Shown piece by piece: positions 1-7,871 of a stretch of DNA of 64,000 nt (position 1 is its first letter; every line of letters starts with the position of its first letter). Location of the stretch: assembly GCA_018831265.1 (NCBI GenBank), contig JAHJCO010000008.1:81440-145439 (forward strand), given 5' to 3'. The notes beneath the pieces were generated by a model. It was not told where the DNA came from and did not search any database. It saw only the letters and a program-made list of their open reading frames with translations. Source of the DNA: Actinomycetota bacterium (GTDB lineage: Bacteria > Actinomycetota > Geothermincolia > Fen-727 > Anoxymicrobiaceae). The position numbers were made by a program, and so were the translations under genes.

Positions 1-1850
1 GTGAGGGCTTCGAGACCTGGGTGCTGGTCGGGAACCCCCGGGCCGATGAGGCTACGGTCCGGTTGACTTTCATCACCGCTGCAGGCCCTGTCGAAGGACC
101 GACCCTTTCCCTGCCCCCGTTCACCAGGAAGACGGTCAACGCAGCCGACACTGCGCCTGACGAGGCCGAGGTCGCATGCGTCGTCGAGAGTGACACGCCT
201 GTCGTCGCGGAGAGAGCTGTGTACGGCGGGGCGCGCCGGTGGGCGCACTGCTCGGCCGGTGTATGTGAGCCCGCGACAACATGGTACCTTGCAGAGGGTT
301 CTACGGGAGAGGGCTTCGAGACCTGGGTGCTGGTCTTCAATCCGGGGGCATCCCCGGCTGAGGTGGGTGTCACCTTCATGACCGATACCGGCGGGGTCGA
401 AGGCCCCGCCTTCACCCTGCCCGCGATGACCCGAAGGACCATCAACGTGGCGGACACCGTCCCAGGCACGTGGGAGGTCTCGACGTGTGTCGAGAGCAAT
501 GCGCCGGTCGTCGTGGAAAGGGCGGCATACGGGGCGGGTGGCACCTGGGCGACATGTTCGGCCGGCCTCACTTCGCCGGAGCAGTCGTGGTACATGGCCG
601 AGGGCACCACCGCCGCAGGCAGCGAGACCTGGGTGCTCGTCCAGAACCCGTTCGCGACGGCGGCGGACTTGTCGGTCAGCTACATGACCCCGTCGGGTAC
701 CGTCCCCGGTCCCGCCGCGCGCATCGAGCCGTTCTCGCGCAGGAGCTTCTTCGCTGCCGATGTCGTGCCGGGCGAGTGGGAGGTCTCCGCGGAGGTCTCG
801 AGTGACAACCCGGTGGTCGCGGAGCGTGCCGTCTACGGCCCGGGTCGAGCATGGGCGACGGGCTCGGCCGCGGTCCCGACAGGCGGGACGACATGGTACA
901 TGGCGGAGGGCTCCACCGGGTCCGGGCTGGAGACCTGGGTCCTGCTGGAGAACCCGTCCGGCTCCGAATGCACCACGCACCTTACGTACCTGACCGAGAG
1001 CGGCCCGGTCCAGGGGCCGACCTGCGCACTTCAGCCGGGGACGCGCCACAGCGTGAACCTGGCTGACACCGTTCCCGGGCGCTGGGACGTATCGACAGTG
1101 GTGAGCAGCGACGGCCCGGTGGTGGTCGAGAGGGCCATGTACGGTGAGCGGGCCTCGACCGTCGGGTCCCGAACGCTTATGGAGGGCACCGTCTTTGAGA
1201 CCACCGCGTACACCCTGACCGGCGGCGGTTGCCCGGCGGGCTCTCCGACCGTGATGGTGATGGGCGGTGTGCACGGAAACGAGGACGCGGGGTTCAAGAC
1301 CGCCGAGACACTGACTCGCGCGGCGGTGTCCCGGGGGAAGCTGGTGGCTGTCCCGCACACCAACCAGGCGGCGATTTCGATCCATGCCAGGTTCTACAAC
1401 AAGGACCTGAACCGCTGCTTCCCCGGGGTGGAAGAGGGGACCGCCGAGGACAGGCTGGCCTGGGAGCTCATGGAGCTGGCGCGCGACAGCGACATCGACC
1501 TTCTGCTCAACCTCCACTCGGCCGACAACTTCCACCTGGCCGACCCCGACGCGGTGGGACAGACGATAATACTGGACGACCAGGCGATAGCGGTGCAGGC
1601 GGGCCGTGCGTGTGACACGGCCAACCTGTCTATCACCGACCCGATCGAAAAATACTCTCTTTTGCTGTGGCCGATCCCGACCAGTGCCACCTACGCTGTC
1701 TACTACGGAGAGGGCAAGCCGGCCTTCGGCGTGGAGGTGTGCGAGAAGATGGACCTGGCGCGGCAATGCGCCGAACAACTCCTGGTGATAAAGGCGTTCG
1801 CGGAGCAGGCCGGCGTTATGATAGACAACTGGGACGAGCTGCTGCGGTGA
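1..1850 (+). CDS. WYLAEG-repeat surface protein fused to M14-type zinc carboxypeptidase (5' truncated)
   Basis: The reading frame is open from base 3 and the first visible residues (EGFETWVLV) match the inside of the following repeats, so the gene begins left of the window. Four roughly 102-residue repeats are seen, the first partial, with WYLAEG/WYMAEG landmarks, an ETWVL motif, a TRxTxNxADT motif and a VVxERAxYG motif. The last ~210 residues are an M14/succinylglutamate-desuccinylase-like domain: GGVHGNE gives zinc-ligand His and Glu, NLHS gives the third ligand, and GVEV supplies a likely catalytic Glu. The repeat type is common in secreted proteins of deep-branching actinobacteria; its role is unknown. 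The enzyme part probably trims a peptide or aminoacylated substrate outside the cell. The fusion is clear; the substrate is not. Confidence 0.8.
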   Translation, partial: EGFETWVLVGNPRADEATVRLTFITAAGPVEGPTLSLPPFTRKTVNAADTAPDEAEVACVVESDTPVVAERAVYGGARRWAHCSAGVCEPATTWYLAEGSTGEGFETWVLVFNPGASPAEVGVTFMTDTGGVEGPAFTLPAMTRRTINVADTVPGTWEVSTCVESNAPVVVERAAYGAGGTWATCSAGLTSPEQSWYMAEGTTAAGSETWVLVQNPFATAADLSVSYMTPSGTVPGPAARIEPFSRRSFFAADVVPGEWEVSAEVSSDNPVVAERAVYGPGRAWATGSAAVPTGGTTWYMAEGSTGSGLETWVLLENPSGSECTTHLTYLTESGPVQGPTCALQPGTRHSVNLADTVPGRWDVSTVVSSDGPVVVERAMYGERASTVGSRTLMEGTVFETTAYTLTGGGCPAGSPTVMVMGGVHGNEDAGFKTAETLTRAAVSRGKLVAVPHTNQAAISIHARFYNKDLNRCFPGVEEGTAEDRLAWELMELARDSDIDLLLNLHSADNFHLADPDAVGQTIILDDQAIAVQAGRACDTANLSITDPIEKYSLLLWPIPTSATYAVYYGEGKPAFGVEVCEKMDLARQCAEQLLVIKAFAEQAGVMIDNWDELLR

Positions 1851-1880
1851 GCAGCTGCTTGTGGTCGTTGGAAAGGCGAC

Positions 1881-3047
1881 ATGAGCCTCGATCCAAAACT
1901 GCTGGAATGCATCCGTTCGTACCGCAGGAGATCGGCGCTGGACAGGGCCGCACTCCTCACGCCGTTTGTCGTCGCCATCGTCCTGGCGGCCGGCCTCCTC
2001 CTGTTCAGCGCGTCATCCGCGTGGAGACTGCCCGGGCGGATAACGTTCGATCCACTGGGAGAGCACTATCTGGCACACCAGACGATCCTGCTCGTGAAGG
2101 TACTGGCCGCGGGAGTGATAATTGCGCTGCTGGCGGGTTTCGGCTACTCCATTTACGCGGCGTCGCGGTACGCGCACGGCCGGTTTGCCTGGTTCGTGGA
2201 ACAGATGACCTGCGAATTCGATCCTGCGGGAATGGGGAAGTACCAGAACGCGGTCCAGGGCGCCGCCATCGCCGCCGGCGTCGATGCGCCGGTGCTGGAC
2301 GTGCTCGATGAACCACAGCCGAACGCTGTCGCGTACCTGGACGAATCCGACCGGAGGCATATTGGAGCGACATCAGGTCTGCTTCGCGCGGATTTCGCCG
2401 TGGACGAAGCGGACGCGATCATGGCGCACGAGCTCGCGCACCTCATCGTGGGAGAGCACATCAGGCCGCCGCGCTTGAAAGACCTCGAGTTCATGCCCAG
2501 CATGTTGCTGGTCACATACGGCATCATGGGATCCGCGGCGCTGCTGGCTTCCCCGGCCATCCTCTGGTACTTCGTTCTGATACTGTCGTCGATGGCGCTG
2601 GTCTTCATATTCCTCGTCCAGATACAGCGTTCCGAGAGGTTCATCCTCAGGCAGCTCGACCTGGCTTTCCAGCACGATGACGAGCTTGCCGACTCCATCG
2701 CGGTAAAGATGACCAGGGACCCTGATGCCATGATCCGAGCCATTGAGAAGGTCCGTGACCTGGCGGGGCTGACGAACCGGGTGGCCGGAGGCACCATCCT
2801 GGCTCGCTACCTGTTCGTGACCACACCGACCGCGACAGGGGATTACTACAGGTTCGCCACGCGGCAGGCATCGCGGATGCTGGCCGACTGGAAGCAGCCA
2901 CGCACATGGTTCTCTTCGTCCCGGATGATAACGGAGGCTCAGCACAAGCTATTGAAGATGGAGGAGCGCGAGGTGCGGGAGAGGCTGGTAAACCTCGACC
3001 TCATCAAGCAGGGTCACTGGCGGGCACTCGGGGACTGGTCAAAGTAG
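1881..3047 (+). CDS. M48-family membrane zinc metallopeptidase (intact HEXXH)
   Basis: The 388-residue product has hydrophobic segments near residues 24-43 and 66-92, then a soluble stretch with HELAH at about 183-187 (zinc-binding HEXXH), then a hydrophobic hairpin near 205-247 and a DDELADS stretch near 266 that may supply the third ligand. This order fits HtpX/Ste24-like M48 peptidases, which act on membrane or secreted proteins. The start follows a GGAAAGG ribosome-binding site. The end (ERLVNLDLIKQGHW) is shared with the next gene on the opposite strand, so the two are paralogues. The gene is flanked by a 29-bp direct repeat made from the end of the preceding gene. Confidence 0.8.
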   Translation: MSLDPKLLECIRSYRRRSALDRAALLTPFVVAIVLAAGLLLFSASSAWRLPGRITFDPLGEHYLAHQTILLVKVLAAGVIIALLAGFGYSIYAASRYAHGRFAWFVEQMTCEFDPAGMGKYQNAVQGAAIAAGVDAPVLDVLDEPQPNAVAYLDESDRRHIGATSGLLRADFAVDEADAIMAHELAHLIVGEHIRPPRLKDLEFMPSMLLVTYGIMGSAALLASPAILWYFVLILSSMALVFIFLVQIQRSERFILRQLDLAFQHDDELADSIAVKMTRDPDAMIRAIEKVRDLAGLTNRVAGGTILARYLFVTTPTATGDYYRFATRQASRMLADWKQPRTWFSSSRMITEAQHKLLKMEEREVRERLVNLDLIKQGHWRALGDWSK

Positions 3048-3050
3048 CAC

Positions 3051-3079
3051 TAGACAACGGGGACGAGCTCCTGCGGTGA
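3051..3079 (+). repeat. Direct repeat of the preceding gene's 3' end (partner at 1822-1850)
   Basis: These 29 bases match bases 1822-1850, the last codons and stop of the carboxypeptidase gene, with two differences. One copy lies just before and one just after the M48 gene, so that gene sits between duplicated 3' ends of its neighbour. This suggests insertion or unequal recombination. Confidence 0.75.
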
Positions 3080-3124
3080 CTCGACCGGGCGGGTCGGAAG
3101 TATCTCGGGCGAAGCCAGGCAGGC

Positions 3125-3290
3125 GGTGTCAAAGACTTGAATCACATCTTCAACAACAGTCAATCGGTGAATCAGAAACCACGCAAGTCACCATGATACA
3201 GGTCTCAGGAGGCTGCTGGTTGTTATTCACGTTATTTGGATTAATTACTTTGACATAGAGTTGTTTATTGTTATTCAAGTCTTTGACACC
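3125..3290. repeat. 166-bp AT-rich inverted-repeat element A
   Basis: The ends are an 18-bp perfect inverted repeat (3125-3142 and 3273-3290; GGTGTCAAAGACTTGAAT and its complement). The interior is AT-rich. The rest of the 3048-3365 gap holds only the 29-bp repeat and no convincing gene. A similar 161-bp element lies at 37369-37529, also directly after an M48-like gene; both share TTGAAT at the left end and TTGTTATTCAA at the right. It could be a miniature mobile element or a structured RNA or terminator. Confidence 0.7.
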
Positions 3291-3365
3291 ATCGTCAGCC
3301 AGACCGATAGCTCAGCGCGTTGCGTTCCTAATTGGCAGTCAGTGTCGGCCGAAAAACGGAATCTA

Positions 3366-4436
3366 CTACTCCCAAGCGCGTGACAGTAGCTTCACCCTAC
3401 CATCGGTCACACTCTCGAAGACCTTCCAATGTCCGAGTTCGATCTCCTCGAGATTGTGAATGCGCTCGAGGAGATCTTCGGAGTCCAGGGAGGCGGTTGA
3501 AACAGTCCATCGGGGATTGCTGGGATCAGTGATAGGGATCCCGAACATCTCCCTGGAAACACGTTTCACATCATCGAGGATTCCGGCCTCCCATAGTGTC
3601 TCGAGCGCGGTCCGGAGATAGCCGGGATAACCTGTGATCCTGGCGGCGACGGAGTCAGCCAGTATGCTGTCGTGCGCTCTCATCTCGGCGAATTTACTAT
3701 TCAGACTCAGGCTTATGTAGGAGGCACCAATTGCTGCGGCGACTGCTACCACCAGTCCGGCGGGGCCGAACGCCATCGAGAAAAAGAATCCAGCAAAGAT
3801 CGCGGCCAAGCCCGCAAAGAAGGACAAGCCAACAGCAGTCATGCTCAATTGCCATTCATCTTTTCTACCGATAAGCCCATGAGCGAGCGCATCGGCCATT
3901 AGCGCCTCCACTTCCTGATTAACCAGCTTCGTCCCCAGCAGGGCATCGGTAACAATCACAAAGTAGCTTGGATGCTTGCGGTCGGCTCCGAAGGGGTGTC
4001 TACGACCTGAGTTCAGTCTGCAGATACCGAAGCTCGCATTCGATATGGTCAGCCTGATCAGAGGTGGTGGATCGACGCCTGCGGCGATTGCCACCTGTTC
4101 CAGCGCGGACGCGTAACGCTTGAAAGACATATCCGACCATTCGTAGTCGGACGAGTAGACGATTGCGGTCTTGGACCATGCCTTCGCTGGCTCGATTGCG
4201 AGGAAGTAACTCAGGAGCCATTCAGTAATCACTGTCAATCCAATAGCGATGATTATCACTACGGCGCTAGTATTATCGGGTTCTTTTTCGAGCGCTCCTG
4301 AGAGGAATAGGACTACCACCAGAGCGACTGAGAGAACGAGCACCAGTATCGGTGTGCCGAGAGCCAGCCAGATCTGAGCGCGGGATCTAGACCGCTCTCT
4401 TCTGATGCTCTGGACTACGACTGGTTCGAGATCCAA
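3366..4436 (-). CDS. Degenerate M48-like membrane protein (HEXXH lost)
   Basis: The product (~356 residues) has two hydrophobic segments near residues 28-50 and 60-82, then a region that aligns with the M48 gene at 1881: NQEVEALMADALAH here against DEADAIMAHELAH there. The first zinc His is Asp and the catalytic Glu is Ala; only the second His remains. A further hydrophobic hairpin and an ILADSVAARIT stretch match the peptidase's ELADSIAVKMT, and the C-terminus keeps the GHW motif. It is probably a non-catalytic paralogue, perhaps a regulator or chaperone. TTG at 4436 is preferred because GGGAG lies 5 nt before it; GTG at 4442 is the alternative. GC content is lower than in its neighbours, which suggests transfer. 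Confidence 0.7.
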   Translation of the reverse strand: MDLEPVVVQSIRRERSRSRAQIWLALGTPILVLVLSVALVVVLFLSGALEKEPDNTSAVVIIIAIGLTVITEWLLSYFLAIEPAKAWSKTAIVYSSDYEWSDMSFKRYASALEQVAIAAGVDPPPLIRLTISNASFGICRLNSGRRHPFGADRKHPSYFVIVTDALLGTKLVNQEVEALMADALAHGLIGRKDEWQLSMTAVGLSFFAGLAAIFAGFFFSMAFGPAGLVVAVAAAIGASYISLSLNSKFAEMRAHDSILADSVAARITGYPGYLRTALETLWEAGILDDVKRVSREMFGIPITDPSNPRWTVSTASLDSEDLLERIHNLEEIELGHWKVFESVTDGRVKLLSRAWE

Positions 4437-4541
4437 GACCACTCCCGTTGAACTGATGCAAATCCGCCACGCTGGCAGTATATCAATGGCCGGACGGATG
4501 GTTTGGAGGGTCGGAGTAGCTTAGGTTAAAATCAATGTCAC

Positions 4542-4614
4542 GGGGCAGTAGCTCAGTCGGGAGAGCGCATCCCTCGCACGGATGAGGTCAGGGGTTCAAA
4601 TCCCCTCTGCTCCA
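4542..4614 (+). tRNA. tRNA-Ala (anticodon CGC)
   Basis: A full cloverleaf is visible: acceptor GGGGCAG/CTGCTCC with one G-U pair, anticodon stem CATCC/GGATG with loop CTCGCAC (anticodon CGC), and T arm AGGGG-TTCAAAT-CCCCT. CCA is not encoded. It decodes GCG. Confidence 0.95.
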
Positions 4615-4635
4615 CTTCTCCCAATCAACACGTGC

Positions 4636-4700
4636 ATGAGAATTCACCTCAACCATCTTTTCTCATCAGTTGTGAGAATTAATGGTTGAGGTGAATTCTC
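4636..4700. repeat. Hairpin repeat with a partly inverted second copy
   Basis: The unit 4636-4666 is stem ATGAGAA/TTCTCAT around the 17-nt interior TTCACCTCAACCATCTT. Bases 4638-4656 recur inverted at 4682-4700, making a 19-bp palindrome. The same interior occurs at 54656-54686 with stem ATGGGAA/TTCCCAT, a compensatory change. It lies just after tRNA-Ala and ends next to the stop codon of the esterase gene on the minus strand, so it may also act as that gene's terminator. Confidence 0.7.
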
Positions 4701-4701
4701 G

Positions 4702-5778
4702 TTAGTGTGACTCGATGAAGTCGACTACCGTTTCGATGGCGGTGTCGTGGTCGTCGTCGAGCGCGTCCTGGGGGTTCATCGAGGCCACGCCCGCCCAGTG
4801 GCCCGCGACCAGCTCGGCCTCGTCGACCTCGGGGGTCTCCTCGTTGTCGAAGCCGGCCGCCCCCGCCTGTTCCACCGACCACGCCCAGGTCACATCCGAG
4901 TAATCACTGAGCCGCAGCATCACGAGCTGCGGGTCCTGGCCCGGAAAACCGTCCACCCTGGCATGGAAGTTCGGAGAGTCCACGGACATGCCGGGCATAT
5001 CGCACTCCGAGTACATGACGCAGAACTGAGGTTGCGTGGAGCTCGCCTTCCAGTAAGGGGATGCCTGGTCGAGCTGCTGCCGGTTCAGCGTGCGATGGGA
5101 GTTGAATATCATCGTCCTGAAAAACTGTATCTGCTCATCGGTGAGCCCGAGTGGATTTCCCTCGTAGTCCGTAAAGTCGTACAGATCATAGTAGGCGCTC
5201 AAGGAGATGATGCCCCTGATATCGGATTTCGAACAACCGACGCCTCGCAGGTACTGCGCGTCGGTGGCCAGAAGCGAGACGAGGTATGCACCCGCGGACT
5301 GGCCCAGCAGGTAGATCTCGCGCGGGTTGCCGCCGAAGGCCGAGATGTTCCTCTTGACCCAGGAGAAGGCGGCGGCCACATCCTTGATATGATCCGGGTG
5401 CACCGCGGTTCCGCCCGGCAACGACAGCTCGTAGTTGACCAGCACGGTTGTGTAGTGGTAGAGGCCCGCGTACGTGTTACCGAGTTCCGCGTACTGGCTC
5501 TTGTCCCCCCCTGCAAGACCGCCGCCGTGGACGAAGATCAGGACCTTCGGGTGCGACCACGACGCGGGATAATAGATGTCCAGTGTGTGCTTGCTGTTCG
5601 CATCCTGGATGTACCGTCTGGTCTCTACCCTGACCTGCTCATTCATCGCAAGCCGATTGGGCCGTGCTCCGGCGGGCCGTGCGCCGCTCCAGCCAGACAC
5701 GATGGTCACGGCGACCAACGCGACAGTCGCTACGGACACAAGGAATAGCCTCGACCTTGCTCCACGTGCTCCGGACAT
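4702..5778 (-). CDS. Secreted alpha/beta-hydrolase (carboxylesterase/lipase type)
   Basis: An N-terminal signal anchor (LFLVSVATVALVAVTIV) precedes an alpha/beta-hydrolase domain. HGGG forms the oxyanion hole and GQSAGA holds the nucleophile Ser. The DAxYLRG and SAYYDLYDF stretches fit the kynurenine-formamidase/esterase branch that cuts small acyl esters. ATG at 5778 has a strong GGAGGAGG site 7 nt upstream; an ATG 9 codons earlier has none. The substrate is unknown; an extracytoplasmic location is likely. Confidence 0.8.
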   Translation of the reverse strand: MSGARGARSRLFLVSVATVALVAVTIVSGWSGARPAGARPNRLAMNEQVRVETRRYIQDANSKHTLDIYYPASWSHPKVLIFVHGGGLAGGDKSQYAELGNTYAGLYHYTTVLVNYELSLPGGTAVHPDHIKDVAAAFSWVKRNISAFGGNPREIYLLGQSAGAYLVSLLATDAQYLRGVGCSKSDIRGIISLSAYYDLYDFTDYEGNPLGLTDEQIQFFRTMIFNSHRTLNRQQLDQASPYWKASSTQPQFCVMYSECDMPGMSVDSPNFHARVDGFPGQDPQLVMLRLSDYSDVTWAWSVEQAGAAGFDNEETPEVDEAELVAGHWAGVASMNPQDALDDDHDTAIETVVDFIESH

Positions 5779-5810
5779 GTTCCCTCCTCCTGCCGATTGC
5801 CTCACTATGG

Positions 5811-5840
5811 ATATTAGACTATAAATTATACTTAAGTCAA
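5811..5840 (-). promoter_or_regulatory. Candidate sigma-70 promoter of the esterase gene
   Basis: On the minus strand TTGACT (5840-5835) lies 18 nt from TAATAT (5816-5811). The expected start near 5804 gives a leader of about 26 nt containing the GGAGGAGG site. The surroundings are AT-rich. Confidence 0.5.
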
Positions 5841-6003
5841 TATATTAGTATGATTTAAGTCTTGACGGGGGAGGCGCACTCGCCCGGCCTTGGTCCGTAG
5901 CCTGCACGCGGGCGCGCCGAGTGATACCGGGTGCGGGTTGCCGTATGATAGCGTGAACGTACCCGGCCGAAGGGGTCGGGGCCTGACCGGAAGGCACTGA
6001 CCG

Positions 6004-6432
6004 ATGGATGACGACGAGCAGCGTGCGGAGGAGACGCCCGAGACGCCACGCCGTTTCACGAGGCCCATGATGATCCTCACGCTCGTGGTAGCGGGCCTGC
6101 TCTGCATTGTCCTCGTGGGCGCGGCCGGGTGGTACCAGTTCGCGCACCGCGCCGGCCAGCCGATCGAGGTGGTAAGGACCCACGCCATTCCCGGGTCGGA
6201 CCTGAACGTCGGCGAAGGCATATACGACTTCATCAAGGATCGGGGTATCGAGATAGTGGACGAGGGGTTCAGGCCGAGCTGGGGCGCGGAGGAACTGGGC
6301 GACGGGGTCTGGATGGTCTCCTACGTCTACGAGGTCGGGCGCGAGGCCCACTGGGTCTCCTGGAAGGTGTACGAGCGGAGCGGGAAGGTCGTGCCCCAGG
6401 ACGACCTCGCCCGGGAGCTCTGGGGTGGATAG
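6004..6432 (+). CDS. Small single-pass membrane protein, function unknown
   Basis: The 142-residue product has a charged N-terminus, one membrane segment near residues 21-42 (MMILTLVVAGLLCIVLVGAA) and a ~95-residue outer domain rich in Gly and Trp (GVWMVSYVYEVGREAHWVSW). I do not recognise the family. GGAAGG lies upstream of the ATG. It stands alone ahead of the zinc-ribbon/STAS genes. Confidence 0.65.
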   Translation: MDDDEQRAEETPETPRRFTRPMMILTLVVAGLLCIVLVGAAGWYQFAHRAGQPIEVVRTHAIPGSDLNVGEGIYDFIKDRGIEIVDEGFRPSWGAEELGDGVWMVSYVYEVGREAHWVSWKVYERSGKVVPQDDLARELWGG

Positions 6433-6528
6433 CCGGCTAAATGCGATATAATTGACACCCCTGGGGGCAGGAGAGCAAGATTCCGGCAAGAAAAAAACCC
6501 CGGGCGTCCGTACTGGGAGGTGTGGAGA

Positions 6529-6684
6529 TTGACCAGAGGTGCGCACGGCCACGAGAAAGTCGGCGAAGAGATACTAAGAGTACTGTGCCCCAACTGCAGG
6601 AACCGGGTGACCATAGAATCCGGTGAGGACGAGGTCAAGTGCCCGCACTGCGGCAACAAGGTCAAGAGGCCCAAGAAGAAGTAG
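6529..6684 (+). CDS. Small zinc-ribbon protein (51 residues)
   Basis: The TTG start has GGGAGGTG 7 nt upstream. The product carries two CxxC knuckles, LCPNC and KCPHC, about 18 residues apart, and ends in a Lys-rich tail (KRPKKK). This is a short zinc ribbon of the kind found in RNA- or DNA-binding accessory proteins. A TATAAT box at 6447-6452 could serve as its -10. It precedes the STAS gene by 57 nt in the same direction. GTG at 6520 is in frame but too close to the ribosome site. Confidence 0.75.
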   Translation: MTRGAHGHEKVGEEILRVLCPNCRNRVTIESGEDEVKCPHCGNKVKRPKKK

Positions 6685-6741
6685 CCTTTGGGCTCTGGTA
6701 CTGCGTGCGGCAGGCCGGGTCCCTTAGCGAGGAGGGGGAAG

Positions 6742-7068
6742 TTGGAGCTTGAAGTATCGACCAGGGATGTCGGGGAGCATACGGTCATAAAGCTCAAGGG
6801 TGAGGTTGACATCTACACCGCGCCCTCGCTTCGCGAGACGATCGTCGATGCTGTTGAGAAGGGCCGCTACAAGATAGCGGTGGACCTCGACGAGGTCGAC
6901 TTCCTCGACAGCACCGGCCTGGGCGTGCTGGTCGGAGGCCTCAAGAGGGTCAAGCAGCACGACGGGGAGCTGGGGATCATCTGCAACCAGGAGAAGATCC
7001 TGCGCATCTTCAAGATCACCGGGCTCACCAAGATCTTCAAGATGTACGAGAGCACGGACGAATTCTAG
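6742..7068 (+). CDS. STAS-domain anti-sigma factor antagonist
   Basis: The 108-residue product matches SpoIIAA/RsbV-type proteins: GEVDIYTAPSLRE near the N-terminus and LDSTGLGVLVGGLKR with the Ser that is phosphorylated in this family. Such proteins bind an anti-sigma kinase when dephosphorylated and so release a sigma factor. TTG at 6742 with GGAGG 6 nt upstream is chosen over an earlier in-frame ATG that adds an atypical leader. No anti-sigma partner is adjacent; a STAS/kinase pair lies at 52971-53748. Confidence 0.85.
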   Translation: MELEVSTRDVGEHTVIKLKGEVDIYTAPSLRETIVDAVEKGRYKIAVDLDEVDFLDSTGLGVLVGGLKRVKQHDGELGIICNQEKILRIFKITGLTKIFKMYESTDEF

Positions 7069-7105
7069 ACCGGTTCTCGGGGATCCGGGGCGACACTATT
7101 TTCGG

Positions 7106-7136
7106 GGCGGACCCAATGTCCGCCTCGTGTTGTTTT
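7106..7136 (+). terminator. Possible terminator after the STAS gene
   Basis: Stem GGCGGAC/GTCCGCC (7106-7112, 7118-7124) with loop CCAAT is followed by TCGTGTTGTTTT. The T tract is interrupted, so this could equally be a dispersed hairpin. Confidence 0.4.
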
Positions 7137-7147
7137 GAGGCGGAGTC

Positions 7148-7810
7148 ATGAAGAGCGACTGGAAAGAGACGGAGCGCCAGGCCGAGCAACGCCGGCTGAT
7201 GGTGGAGCGGCAGATACGGGCCAGGGGAGTCCGCGACGAACGGGTCCTCGAGGCAATGCGGACGATCCCACGCCACCTGTTCGTGCCACCCGCTCTCCGC
7301 CCGAGGGCCTACGAAGACTCACCGCTTCCCACCAGTGAGGGTCAGACGATCTCGCAGCCGTACATCGTCGCGTGGATGACCGACCTGCTGCGGTTGAAGG
7401 GGGAGGAGGTCGTTCTCGAGGTGGGCACGGGCAGCGGGTACCAGGCCGCCATACTGACCCGACTCGCCGCGAAGGTATACACCATCGAGCGAATCTCCGC
7501 CCTTGCCGAGAGCGCCCGCACCATCCTCTCGGAGCTCGGGCTGGACAACGTGGAGGTCGTCGTGGGGGACGGCACCAGGGGACTTCCTGAGCACGCTCCC
7601 TATAAAGGTATAATTGTCACCGCCGGCGGGCCGAGGGTGCCCGATGTGCTGGTCGAGCAGCTCGACGAAGGCGGAAGGCTGGTGATGCCGGTCGGTCCCT
7701 CGTCGCTCCAGATGTTGACCGTCGTGGAGAAGAGGGGCGGAAGGATCTTCACCGAGCAGAAAGGCTCGTGCGTCTTCGTGCCTCTCATAGGGCAGCACGG
7801 CTGGGAGTGA
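7148..7810 (+). CDS. pcm: Protein-L-isoaspartate O-methyltransferase
   Basis: The 220-residue product has the family landmarks in order: RAMRTIPRHLFVP-like segment, SEGQTISQPYIVAWM, and the AdoMet loop LEVGTGSGYQAAIL. It methylates isoaspartyl residues in aged proteins so they can be repaired. A GGAG site precedes the ATG. The length is typical of bacterial Pcm. It starts an apparent run of same-strand genes through 10090. Confidence 0.92.
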   Translation: MKSDWKETERQAEQRRLMVERQIRARGVRDERVLEAMRTIPRHLFVPPALRPRAYEDSPLPTSEGQTISQPYIVAWMTDLLRLKGEEVVLEVGTGSGYQAAILTRLAAKVYTIERISALAESARTILSELGLDNVEVVVGDGTRGLPEHAPYKGIIVTAGGPRVPDVLVEQLDEGGRLVMPVGPSSLQMLTVVEKRGGRIFTEQKGSCVFVPLIGQHGWE

Positions 7811-7871
7811 GACTGGAGACAGGGCCGAAGCCGGAACCGGCTCCGCCGCCCGGGCTGATCCAAGGAGGAAG

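Noticed and set aside
3268..3532. Short plus-strand frames next to element A
   Set aside because: They overlap the inverted repeat and the 3' end of the degenerate M48 gene, have no ribosome site and no recognisable motif.
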